Positions 15,855 to 25,022 of a DNA stretch of 64,000 nucleotides are shown one piece after another. The DNA lies in assembly GCF_009495745.1 (NCBI RefSeq), contig NZ_WIDQ01000012.1, positions 1 to 64,000 of the forward strand. Reading direction: 5' to 3'. This DNA comes from Niveispirillum sp. SYP-B3756 (lineage in GTDB: Bacteria > Pseudomonadota > Alphaproteobacteria > Azospirillales > Azospirillaceae). The notes under the pieces are model-generated. The model was not told where the DNA came from. It saw only the letters and a program-made list of their open reading frames with translations, and did no database searches. The position numbers and the translations under genes were made by a program. How positions within the stretch are numbered: position 1 is the stretch's first letter; each line of letters opens with the position of its first letter.

Positions 15855-15931
15855 TGGGGCGATGGACGGGACTCGAACCCGCGACCACTCGGACCACAAC
15901 CGAGAGCTCTACCAACTGAGCTACCACCGCC
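15855..15931 (-). tRNA. tRNA-His (anticodon GUG)
   Basis: Minus-strand cloverleaf: acceptor GCGGTGG with CCATCGC, extra 5' G(-1) opposite discriminator C73 as is diagnostic for tRNA-His, encoded CCA, anticodon stem CTCGG/CCGAG with loop TTGTGGT (GUG), and T-loop TTCGAGT. Confidence 0.96.
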
Positions 15932-16609
<678 letters not shown>

Positions 16610-16807
16610 GGCTTCGTGCCACATTGCCCCGGCAGGCGGTTAGCCCGCCAGATGGCCAAAGCGGCAATTTTCAGGGCCACCCCTGGGAGTCCTTGAAAAT
16701 TATCTTTCAAACCGGCGGGGGTTGCGGTAACGCCCTTCATCTTGAAGCGGCCTCAACCACCGCCTCGCAGCGACAGCGACAAACCTCAAACCACGGAAGC
16801 AGAGGCT

Positions 16808-18217
16808 ATGTCTGATTTGGCCAAGTTCTTCGACCTGATCAAGGAAAACGACGTCAAGTATGTCGATTTCCGCTTCACCGATATGAAGGGGAAGGTCCAT
16901 CACGTTTCCCAGCACCTGTCCACCGTGGACGAGGATCTGCTGACCGACGGCGTGATGTTCGACGGGTCGTCCATTGCTGGCTGGAAGGCCATCAACGAGT
17001 CGGACATGACCCTGATGCCCGACCTGTCCACCGCCGTCATGGACCCGTTCTCGGCCCAGCCGCTGCTGACCGTGCTGTGCGACGTGCTGGAGCCGTCGAC
17101 CGGCCAGCCCTACAAGCGCGACCCGCGCTCCATCGCCAAGGCCGCCGAAAAGTACATGGCCTCCGCCGGCATCGGCGACGTGGCCTATTTCGGTCCGGAA
17201 GCCGAATTCTTCGTGTTCGACGACGTGAAGTTCGAAGTCTCGATGAACAAGGTGTTCTACGAGTTCGACAGCGAAGAAGGCCCCTACACCTCCGGCAAGT
17301 CCTATGAGGGTGGCAATATGGGCCACCGTCCGGGCGTCAAGGGTGGTTACTTCCCGGTGGCCCCGATCGACAGCGCCCAGGATCTGCGCGCCGAGATGCT
17401 GACCGTTCTGGGCGAGATGGGCGTTGAAGTCGAAAAGCACCACCACGAGGTGGCCGCTTCCCAGCATGAGCTGGGCGTGAAGTTCGGCACCCTGGTCAAG
17501 ATGGCCGACGGGATGCAGCTCTTTAAGTATGTGGTGCACAATGTTGCGCACCAGTACGGCAAGACCGCGACCTTCATGCCGAAGCCGGTGTTCGGCGACA
17601 ACGGCTCGGGTATGCATTGCCACCAGTCCATCTGGAAGGACGGCAAGCCGCTGTTCGCCGGCAATGGTTATGCCGACCTGTCGGAAACCGCCCTGTTCTA
17701 TATCGGCGGTATCATCAAGCACGCCCGTGCGCTGAACGCCTTCACCAACCCGCTGACCAACAGCTACAAGCGTCTGGTTCCGGGCTATGAGGCACCGGTG
17801 CTGCTGGCTTACTCCAGCCGCAACCGTTCCGCTTCCTGCCGTATCCCGCACGTGTCCAGCCCGAAGGGCAAGCGCGTCGAGGTCCGCTTCCCCGATCCGG
17901 GTGCAAACCCGTACCTGGCCTTCGCCGCCATGCTGATGGCCGGTCTGGATGGTATCCAGAACAAGATCCATCCGGGCGAGGCGATGGACAAGAACCTGTA
18001 CGATCTGCCGCCGGAAGAACTGAAGGAAATCCCGACCGTCTGCCGCAGCCTGCGCGAAGCGCTGGAAAGCCTGTCGGCCGACCGCGAGTTCCTGAAGAAG
18101 GGCGACGTCTTCACCGACGACATGATCGACGCTTTCATCGAGCTGAAGATGGAAGAAGTGCTGGCGTTCGAAACCTCGCCGCACCCGATCGAATACAAGA
18201 TGTACTACAGCGTCTGA
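16808..18217 (+). CDS. glnA: Glutamine synthetase type I
   Basis: 469 aa. Start chosen at [20 protein letters not shown] after AGAGG. It has the beta-grasp domain, then the catalytic domain with the [11 protein letters not shown] and [10 protein letters not shown] motifs and the ATP-binding [10 protein letters not shown] region. The adenylylation tyrosine is present as Y398 ([11 protein letters not shown]397 after Met removal), so activity should be regulated by GlnE. It makes glutamine from glutamate, ammonia and ATP as a cytoplasmic dodecamer. Transcription probably comes from the glnB promoter plus a possible internal one in the 198-nt gap, which has a small TTGAAA/TTTCAA inverted repeat. 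Confidence 0.98.
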   Translation: MSDLAKFFDLIKENDVKYVDFRFTDMKGKVHHVSQHLSTVDEDLLTDGVMFDGSSIAGWKAINESDMTLMPDLSTAVMDPFSAQPLLTVLCDVLEPSTGQPYKRDPRSIAKAAEKYMASAGIGDVAYFGPEAEFFVFDDVKFEVSMNKVFYEFDSEEGPYTSGKSYEGGNMGHRPGVKGGYFPVAPIDSAQDLRAEMLTVLGEMGVEVEKHHHEVAASQHELGVKFGTLVKMADGMQLFKYVVHNVAHQYGKTATFMPKPVFGDNGSGMHCHQSIWKDGKPLFAGNGYADLSETALFYIGGIIKHARALNAFTNPLTNSYKRLVPGYEAPVLLAYSSRNRSASCRIPHVSSPKGKRVEVRFPDPGANPYLAFAAMLMAGLDGIQNKIHPGEAMDKNLYDLPPEELKEIPTVCRSLREALESLSADREFLKKGDVFTDDMIDAFIELKMEEVLAFETSPHPIEYKMYYSV

Positions 18218-18270
18218 TGCGCCACCGGCCCTGGCAACAGGGCCGGCAGCCAGCAGAAAGTGTTTGGGAA

Positions 18271-18303
18271 CCCCCGCCGGTCCGCCGGCGGGGGTTTCTT
18301 TTT
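18271..18303 (+). terminator. Rho-independent terminator of glnBA
   Basis: Stem CCCCCGCCGG/CCGGCGGGGG with a 4-nt loop followed by TTTCTTTTT, about 50 nt after the glnA stop. Confidence 0.9.
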
Positions 18304-18385
18304 GGAGAAATTTTCAGCGCCCTGTCGGAAGGGAACAGGCGCCCGCGTCTTTCAGGCACAACCATCCTGAACGGAGACGCCACCG

Positions 18386-18817
18386 ATGAAATTCATGATC
18401 CTGCTGAAGGCCACAACCGCCACCGAAGCCGGTGAGATGCCGGACACCGGCCTGCTGGCCGCCATGACTGCCTATAATGAAGAGCTTTTAACGGCCGGTG
18501 TGCTGGCGGGCGGCGAAGGGCTGCACCCGACCAGCGCCGGGGCGCGGGTACATTTCGACGGCGCTGACCGCTTGGCGCGACCGGGGCCCTTTGCGGATGA
18601 TCCCGCCAATCTGATTGCCGGCTTCTGGATTTTCGAGACGAACAGCCTGGAAGAGGCGGTGGAATGGGTAAAGCGCTGCCCCAACCCCACCGGCCAGCAG
18701 GCAGAAATCGAAATCCGCCGTATCTTCACAGCAGAGGATTTCGGCCCCACCATGACCCCGGAATTGCAGGCACGGGAAGAGAAGCTGCAAACGGCCTTGA
18801 GCGGCTATCTGGGCTGA
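18386..18817 (+). CDS. YciI-like / DGPF-domain protein
   Basis: 143 aa, cytoplasmic, no signal peptide. The opening MKFMILLKATTATEAGEMP and the later GPFADDPANLIAGFWIFET segment are typical of the YCII-related (DGPF) family, which has a ferredoxin-like dimeric alpha/beta fold. In other bacteria such genes often sit with ECF sigma factors; none is visible here. The biochemical role is not established. It stands alone between glnA and a small secreted protein. Confidence 0.8.
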   Translation: MKFMILLKATTATEAGEMPDTGLLAAMTAYNEELLTAGVLAGGEGLHPTSAGARVHFDGADRLARPGPFADDPANLIAGFWIFETNSLEEAVEWVKRCPNPTGQQAEIEIRRIFTAEDFGPTMTPELQAREEKLQTALSGYLG

Positions 18818-18883
18818 CGGGCTTTCCCGTCAGCGGACAAGGGCATAGGATGGGGCCTGTTCTGCCGCAATCAGGCTTGCCCC

Positions 18884-19150
18884 ATGTTCCGCCCCTTGCA
18901 CGCACCCATAATCGCCCTGACCCTGCTGGCCAGCCTGCCCACCCCTGCCCTGGCCCAGCAGGCCGAGGCCAAGGCGGCCGCCCTGAACGCCAATTGCAAG
19001 CCGGGCAAGGTGGAGGTGTTGAAGCGCGTCAATGGCCGGCTGTCGGAAACACTCTATAAGATCGTCTGTACCGGCCAGAAGACCAGCGACGGCAAGGAAG
19101 TTGCCGTCACCGTGCAGTGCCGCGACCGTATCTGCGTGACCTCGCGCTGA
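18884..19150 (+). CDS. Small secreted cysteine-containing protein
   Basis: 88 aa. The N-terminal signal peptide (ALTLLASLPTPALA-QQ) is followed by a mature part of about 62 residues with four cysteines (NCKPG, IVCTG, QCRDRICV), enough for two disulfides in the periplasm. Positively charged overall. I do not recognise the family. It converges with the receptor gene downstream, with a perfect hairpin between them. Confidence 0.65.
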   Translation: MFRPLHAPIIALTLLASLPTPALAQQAEAKAAALNANCKPGKVEVLKRVNGRLSETLYKIVCTGQKTSDGKEVAVTVQCRDRICVTSR

Positions 19151-19155
19151 AAGCA

Positions 19156-19189
19156 GCAGCGGGGCCGGGATATCTCCCGGCCCCGCTGC
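19156..19189. terminator. Convergent-gene hairpin
   Basis: Perfect 15-bp stem (19156-19170/19175-19189, GCGGGGCCGGGA/TCCCGGCCCCGC core) between the small secreted protein and the convergent receptor. There is little U-tract on either strand, but the position suggests a bidirectional terminator. Confidence 0.55.
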
Positions 19190-19200
19190 ATCACGCACAC

Positions 19201-21510
19201 TCAGAACTTCGCCTTCAGCTCCAGCCCCCAGGTGCGGGGCAGGCCCTTGGTGACGAAGTTGAAGGTGGTGGTGTTGGGCACCACCAGCACCACGCCATCG
19301 GCATTATAGCGCTTGTCGAACAGGTTGCGGGCGAACAGGTTGATGCCCCAGGTCTCGTTCTCCACACCCAGGCGGACATTCACCAGATCCAGCGCCGGCC
19401 GCTCCGTGCCCGGCGTGTTCAACGTGTCGAAATACATCGGACCGGTGCGGTTATATTCAACGCGGGCCGACAGGTCGAACCCATCGCCAATGGGCTTGCT
19501 GTACTGGCTGCCCAGGATGACGTCATATTTGGCGGTGAAGGGGAAACGGTTGCCCACCGTCTGCGGCAGCTCCTTATTCTCCTTGATCTCGCTGTGCAGA
19601 TAGCCAAAGCCGCCGAACAGGTCCAACCCATCGGCCACCCGCACCACGCCATCCATCTCGAACCCCTTGATGTCGTTGCGATCAACGATGGAGATCACGC
19701 GCGACAAGGAGAAGGGGAAGAACTGGAAATAATGGGCATTTTCCACCTTGGTGGTAAAGGCCGCCACGTTAAAGGTGACGCGGCCATCGAACAGGCGGGT
19801 CTTCACGCCCGCCTCATAGGATGAAGACGTCTCCTTGTTGAACTGATCCTGCACCGTGGTGTTGGTGACGCCATCGATATTGATGATGTTGAAGCGGCTG
19901 CCCAGCGGGTTGAAGCCGCCCGAGCGGAAGCCCTCCCCCCAGGTGGCGTACAGGGAGACCTGTTCCGACGCGTTCCAGCGCAGGGAGATGCGCGGCTGCA
20001 GATCGCTGAAACTCTCCTTGCGGACCAGCCCCTGCACATTGGGGATGGGGGAGAAGGCGGCCGGTGTCAGGTTCGTCGTCTCCCGATTCTCCTTGTCGTA
20101 GCGGAGCGCGACCGAGGCTTCCACATCCGGGACGATATCATAGGCAAGCTGGCCGAACAGGGCCCAGGCATCATTGGCATTATCGGTCCAGGTGACGGCG
20201 ACCACCGGGTTTGCCGGCCCGCCCAGCGGTGCCGGCACAATGACGCCCTGGCCCAGATCATTGCCCCGGTTCAAAACGACTTCGCGGTTGAACTTGATGT
20301 AATAAGCGCCGGCAATATAGCGCAGCCGGTCTTCACCGGGAGAAGTGAAGCGCAGTTCAAAGGATGTATCATCCTGATTGCGCTCCTGATATTGCGTGCC
20401 GTCGCGCAGGGTGGGGCCATAGCCCTCATACAGCGCCGGGTTGGTGAAGAAATCCGATGGCTTGGGCGCATTGGGGAACGGGGCGCCGAACAGGGCCAGA
20501 TCCACCGCCCCTTCACCGCCCATATTCTCCGTCAGATCATGATAGGCAGCGGTGAAGGTCAGGGTGCCGGCCTCGCTGTTCCAATCCACCTTGCCAGCAA
20601 AATCCAGCCGTTCCTGGTGGTTGAAACTGTCGACATTGCCGACATAGGGGATGGAGGTGTCCTTGATATCGACACCCTTGGTGAAGCCCGGCGTGCCCGC
20701 CGTCTGGTTGTTGAAATTGAAGGCATAGCCATGGACCTTGGCATAGCCGACCGACAGATCGACCTCGATATCCTCTGTCGCCTTATAGATCAGCCGGCCG
20801 CGTACTTGGCCTTCGGAGAAGCTATCCTCCTTCTTATGCAGGGTGATGTTTTCGAAATAGCCCTCGCGGTCCTTGTAGGCGGCGGTGATGCGGGCAAACA
20901 GCTTGTTCTCGATGATCGGGCCGCCGACAAAGCCGGTGACCTTGTATTCATTGCCATTGAATTCATAGCCGGCGCGGATTTCGCCTTCCGGCTCGTTCCC
21001 CGGCTTCTTGGTGGTGATCAGGATGGCGCCGCCAATGGCGTTGCGGCCATAGATGGAGCCCAGCGGCCCCTTGATCACCTCAATCTGCGCGATATCCACC
21101 ATATCCTGGTTAAAGGCATTGGGGTTGGGCACCAGCACCCCATCCAGCACATAGGCAAAGGGCGGCTCGCTGTCGCGCGGCTGGATGACCCCGCGGATAT
21201 GCACCTGGCTTTCGCCGACATTGGTGGTCTGCAGGAAACTGACATTGGGCGTCAGGGAAAGAAAATCGGCCGGGCCGGTAATGCCCGCCTTCTCAATCGT
21301 GTCTGCGGTGAAGGCGGCCACCGCCACAGGGGTTTCGCGCGCCGTCTCATTACGCTGACGGGCGATCACGACGATCTCCTCCAGCACAATATCATTATTC
21401 GCCGGCGGCGGGGCAGCGTTCTGCGCCGCCGCATCATTGGATACAATTGTCAAGATCGCCAGCGCCGTCCCAGCGCTGAGGCGTGACAGCAGTCCCTTGG
21501 CATGTTTCAT
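19201..21510 (-). CDS. TonB-dependent outer-membrane receptor
   Basis: 769 aa with a signal peptide (LSAGTALAILTIVSNDAAAQ). The TonB-box-like EEIVVIARQRNETARETPVA leads into a plug domain (about 45-160; QVHIRGVIQPRDSEPPFAYV and VIKGPLGSIYGRNAIGGAI). The beta-barrel ends in WGLELKAKF. The plug wording places it with receptors for small organic ligands or siderophore-like compounds of sphingomonad type; the substrate is unknown. It is divergent from a GntR-family regulator 282 nt away, which probably controls it. GGAGATAGCG precedes the ATG. Confidence 0.9.
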   Translation of the reverse strand: MKHAKGLLSRLSAGTALAILTIVSNDAAAQNAAPPPANNDIVLEEIVVIARQRNETARETPVAVAAFTADTIEKAGITGPADFLSLTPNVSFLQTTNVGESQVHIRGVIQPRDSEPPFAYVLDGVLVPNPNAFNQDMVDIAQIEVIKGPLGSIYGRNAIGGAILITTKKPGNEPEGEIRAGYEFNGNEYKVTGFVGGPIIENKLFARITAAYKDREGYFENITLHKKEDSFSEGQVRGRLIYKATEDIEVDLSVGYAKVHGYAFNFNNQTAGTPGFTKGVDIKDTSIPYVGNVDSFNHQERLDFAGKVDWNSEAGTLTFTAAYHDLTENMGGEGAVDLALFGAPFPNAPKPSDFFTNPALYEGYGPTLRDGTQYQERNQDDTSFELRFTSPGEDRLRYIAGAYYIKFNREVVLNRGNDLGQGVIVPAPLGGPANPVVAVTWTDNANDAWALFGQLAYDIVPDVEASVALRYDKENRETTNLTPAAFSPIPNVQGLVRKESFSDLQPRISLRWNASEQVSLYATWGEGFRSGGFNPLGSRFNIINIDGVTNTTVQDQFNKETSSSYEAGVKTRLFDGRVTFNVAAFTTKVENAHYFQFFPFSLSRVISIVDRNDIKGFEMDGVVRVADGLDLFGGFGYLHSEIKENKELPQTVGNRFPFTAKYDVILGSQYSKPIGDGFDLSARVEYNRTGPMYFDTLNTPGTERPALDLVNVRLGVENETWGINLFARNLFDKRYNADGVVLVVPNTTTFNFVTKGLPRTWGLELKAKF

Positions 21511-21628
21511 CGCTATCTCCGCTGTTCTCTTTGATTTATTTGGTGTCGCTTATCGGATTTCCGGTTGTGCGACCCGTTCTGTAGGGCAATAATTCTGTGT
21601 CGCGGCCGGATAGGCGACAAGGGGTCAG

Positions 21629-21643
21629 ATACAAACATTGTAT
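21629..21643. promoter_or_regulatory. GntR-type operator candidate
   Basis: Perfect inverted repeat ATACAA-ACA-TTGTAT in the 282-nt region between the TonB receptor and the divergent GntR gene. Size and symmetry suit FadR-subfamily regulators. A TTGTAT half-site recurs about 17 nt further on (21660). The regulator-operator link is inferred from position. Confidence 0.45.
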
Positions 21644-21792
21644 ACTTTGATTGGAACTGTTGTATGAATGACGCGGTGCCAACGAAAGCCGCCGTCAAGG
21701 GGATGCCCCTTGCGGGCTGGTGTCAGGGCACAGGGGCGCTATAACCATCCCAGGCAAGACCGTAACGACGGCGATCAAGGGAGGCCCGGAAC

Positions 21793-22464
21793 ATGAGCAA
21801 TGCGGTGGAGAAGGCCTATGCCGAGATCCGTGATGCCATCATGGTCGGCATTTTCCCGCCCGGCACGCATCTGAAGGAAGATGAACTGGCGAAAAGGATC
21901 GGCGTCAGCCGCACCCCGATCCGGGAGGCGCTGCGCCGGCTGAATGCCGAAGGCTCGGTACGATTCCTGCGCAACCATGGCGCCTTTGTCGCCGACTGGA
22001 CCATGGCGGAAATCCGGGAGATTTTCGATCTGCGCGGGGTACTGGAAGGCTATGCCGCCGAACGCGCGGCGGAACGCTGCCCGCCTGCCGATGTGGCGCG
22101 GCTGCGCCGGCTGGCAGAAGAGATGATCGCGCTGGAGGCCGAGGGCGGACCCGATTTCCGCTCCCGCATCGCCGAGGCCAATGGCGAATTTCACCGCATC
22201 ATCGTGCAGGGGGCCGGCACCCAGCGGCTGGGCAGCATGATGGCCCAGGTGGTGGAGCTACCGCTGGTGCTGCGCACTTTCCATCGCTATGACCGCGAGG
22301 CGCTACGCCGCAGCCTGAACCACCATCTGGAGATCGTGGCGGCGATGGAGGTGCGCGACGGCGCCTGGGCCGGTTCGGTCATGCGCAGCCATATTGCTGC
22401 CGCCTGGCACGCCATCGACTCCGGCGCCCGGGAAGAAGCAGCCCGTCGGGAAGCGGCAGAATAA
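21793..22464 (+). CDS. GntR family transcriptional regulator, FadR/FCD type
   Basis: 223 aa. The N-terminal winged helix-turn-helix (about 1-70) contains the GntR pattern LKEDELAKRIGVSRTPIREALRRL. The all-helical FCD ligand-binding domain (about 80-205) has the metal-binding-type histidines in EFHRIIV and NHHLEIVAAM. Such regulators usually repress transport or catabolic genes and are released by an organic acid. The divergent TonB receptor is the obvious target. A start at MSNAVEKAYAEIRDAI is supported by GGGAGGCCCGGAAC upstream. Confidence 0.9.
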   Translation: MSNAVEKAYAEIRDAIMVGIFPPGTHLKEDELAKRIGVSRTPIREALRRLNAEGSVRFLRNHGAFVADWTMAEIREIFDLRGVLEGYAAERAAERCPPADVARLRRLAEEMIALEAEGGPDFRSRIAEANGEFHRIIVQGAGTQRLGSMMAQVVELPLVLRTFHRYDREALRRSLNHHLEIVAAMEVRDGAWAGSVMRSHIAAAWHAIDSGAREEAARREAAE

Positions 22465-22619
22465 AGCCAGCGCCGCCTTTGCCAAGCCTTTGCCGCAATC
22501 ACCCTCTTCCATGCCGCTGGCCTGTCCGCCATCGGCGTGCATTGACTTCGTTGCCGTCGTCGGGGACAAGCTGAAACCCAGTGATGAGATTCTCCCCGTT
22601 GGAACAAGACGGCCCGCCC

Positions 22620-24908
22620 ATGACGCCGACCACCCTTCGCCTCCGCCGCCTGCTGCTCTGCTCCGCCCTGGCCCTTGGTGCGCCGGCGGCCTGGGCGCAG
22701 ACCAACCCGGTGGGCACGCCCGGTGTCTCCCCCGTCGCCCCTGGTGGCGCGGAGACGGACAAGGGCAAGGGGCAGCCGGTGCTGCTGTCGGCCGACCATC
22801 TGGATTATGACGAGGATCTGGGCATCGTCACCGCGCGCGGCCATGTGGAGCTGAGCCAGGGGGCGCGCCTGCTGCTGGCCGATACGGTCAGCTTCTCGGA
22901 AAAGACCAACATCGTCACCGCGTCGGGCAATGTCTCCATCCTGGAGCCGACGGGCGAGGTGCTGTTCGCCAATTACACCGAGCTGTCGGACGATCTTTCC
23001 CGCGGCTTCGTCGATCAAGTCCGCATCCTAATGTCGGATAATTCCAAGTTCGCCGCTCTGCAGGGCGAACGGCTGGACGGGCGCTATACCCGCATGGAAA
23101 AGGGCGTCTATTCCCCTTGCGAGCTGTGCGCCAGCGACCCGACGCGGCCGCCCATCTGGCAGATCCGGGCAGCCCGCATCACCCATGATCAGGAAAAGCA
23201 CGATATCTATTACCGTGATGCCACGCTGGAGGTGCTGGGCGTTCCGGTCATGTATATGCCCTTCTTCGGCCATCCCGACCCCACAGTGGAACGGCGCAGC
23301 GGCTTCTTGCCGCCAGCCGGTGGTATCAGTTCCGATCTGGGCACCTATGCCCGCATCAAATATTTCTTCGATATCGACGAATCGAAGGATTTCACCCTGG
23401 AGGCCGTCCCCAGCACGGAGGATGATCTGCTGCTGGGCGGCGAATATCGCCAGCGCTTCGGCAGTGGCAGCCTCAACCTGTCGGGCAGCGCCACCTATGC
23501 CGACCGACCCCGCATCATCGGCAATCAGGAAGTGGTGAAAAAGAACTTCCGGGGCCATATCTTCGCCAATGGCCGGTTCGATATCGATCAGAACTGGCGC
23601 TGGGGTTTTGACCTGCGGCGCGTTACCGACAATACGCACCTGTTGCGCTATGATTATTCAGCAGAAGACATCCTGAACAGCCGCGCCTTCGTGGAACGGT
23701 TCAGCGGCCGGGATTATTTCTCCTTCAACGCCTATAATTTCCAGGATCTCCGCCCCGCCAACCGGGAAGAGGAACCGGTGGTGTTGCCCATGGCCCAGTA
23801 TAATCTGCTGGGCGAGCCGGGCAGCCTGCTGGGGGGGCGTTGGGAGTTTGATGCCGGCCTGCTGTCGCTGCTGCGCAGTGATGGCAATGATACGCGCCGC
23901 CTGTCCAGCGCCCTGGGCTGGCGGCGCAGCGACATCGCCCCCATCGGCCTGGTTTCCACCCTGAACGCCGAAATGCGCACCGACGGCTACTGGGTGTCCG
24001 ACCTGCGCCGCGCCGATGGCACGGTGGATCGCGGTGACAAGGCGCGGCTGCGCGCCTTCCCGCACGCGGAATGGACCGTCTCCATGCCGCTGGCCCGCCA
24101 GATGGGCACGGTGCAGCATATGGTGGAACCGATGGTGATGCTGTCGGCCGCCCCCAATATCTCTGCCAGCTCGGCCATCCCCAACGAGGACAGCCAGGAT
24201 ATCGAGTTCGATTACACCAACCTGTTCAGCGCCTCCCGCTATAATGGCATTGACCGGCTGGAGGGGGGGCAGCGCGTCACCTATGGTGTGAAGAACGGCT
24301 TCTACGGCTTTGGCGGCGGCAGCAGCACGCTGTTTGTCGGTCAATCCTACCGGCTGCAGAAAGACACGGACTTTCCGGAAAGCTCAGGCCTGCTCCGCCG
24401 TAGCTCCGACGTGGTCGGCAAGCTGGAACTGAGCCCCAGCCCCTGGATGGATGTCAGCTATTCCTTCCGGCTGGACAGCAAGACGCTGGCCCAGCGCCTC
24501 CACGATGTTTATGGCACGATTGGCCCCTCGCAGTTCCGGGTCTCAGGCGGCTATGTCTTCATCGACAAGCTGGCCCAGTCCCCCAACAATACCATCACCA
24601 GCAGTACCAGCCTGCGCGACCGCGAGGAACTGACCCTGGCGATCAATTCTGCCATCACCGAGCATTGGTCGGTTGGGATCAACCATCGCCGCGATCTGTC
24701 CAAGGGCGGCAGCGGTCCGCTGCGCAGCGGCGCCACCATCACCTATCAGGATGAATGCCTGACCTTCCAACTGGTGGGGGAACGCAACTATACCGAACGA
24801 ACCGGCGTCGATACCGGCGACCGGCTGTTCTTCCGCGTGGTGCTGAAGAATCTGGGCGAGTTCATGAGCCCCGCCATCTCCGGCAAGGTGTTCGGCGAAC
24901 AGCGCTGA
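22620..24908 (+). CDS. lptD: LPS-assembly protein LptD
   Basis: 762 aa from the ATG at 22620, which opens a good signal peptide (LRLRRLLLCSALALGAPAAWA). An alternative GTG at 22581 adds 13 residues of poor coding character. An N-terminal OstA/LptA-like beta-jellyroll (about 45-170; GHVELSQGARLLLADTVSFS) is followed by the long C-terminal LptD barrel domain. LptD with lipoprotein LptE inserts lipopolysaccharide into the outer leaflet of the outer membrane. The usual partners surA, pdxA and rsmA are not adjacent. The gene is isolated between the GntR regulator and a histidine kinase. Confidence 0.92.
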   Translation: MTPTTLRLRRLLLCSALALGAPAAWAQTNPVGTPGVSPVAPGGAETDKGKGQPVLLSADHLDYDEDLGIVTARGHVELSQGARLLLADTVSFSEKTNIVTASGNVSILEPTGEVLFANYTELSDDLSRGFVDQVRILMSDNSKFAALQGERLDGRYTRMEKGVYSPCELCASDPTRPPIWQIRAARITHDQEKHDIYYRDATLEVLGVPVMYMPFFGHPDPTVERRSGFLPPAGGISSDLGTYARIKYFFDIDESKDFTLEAVPSTEDDLLLGGEYRQRFGSGSLNLSGSATYADRPRIIGNQEVVKKNFRGHIFANGRFDIDQNWRWGFDLRRVTDNTHLLRYDYSAEDILNSRAFVERFSGRDYFSFNAYNFQDLRPANREEEPVVLPMAQYNLLGEPGSLLGGRWEFDAGLLSLLRSDGNDTRRLSSALGWRRSDIAPIGLVSTLNAEMRTDGYWVSDLRRADGTVDRGDKARLRAFPHAEWTVSMPLARQMGTVQHMVEPMVMLSAAPNISASSAIPNEDSQDIEFDYTNLFSASRYNGIDRLEGGQRVTYGVKNGFYGFGGGSSTLFVGQSYRLQKDTDFPESSGLLRRSSDVVGKLELSPSPWMDVSYSFRLDSKTLAQRLHDVYGTIGPSQFRVSGGYVFIDKLAQSPNNTITSSTSLRDREELTLAINSAITEHWSVGINHRRDLSKGGSGPLRSGATITYQDECLTFQLVGERNYTERTGVDTGDRLFFRVVLKNLGEFMSPAISGKVFGEQR

Positions 24909-25022
24909 GGAAAGGGGATTGGTATAACCCGTTGGCACTAATTGACCATCGGGCCCTAACCGTGTTTTCCAAGGTATATTCCGGGAAAGCATCCGGGCCC
25001 GCACACCCCGACGGGAGAAACC

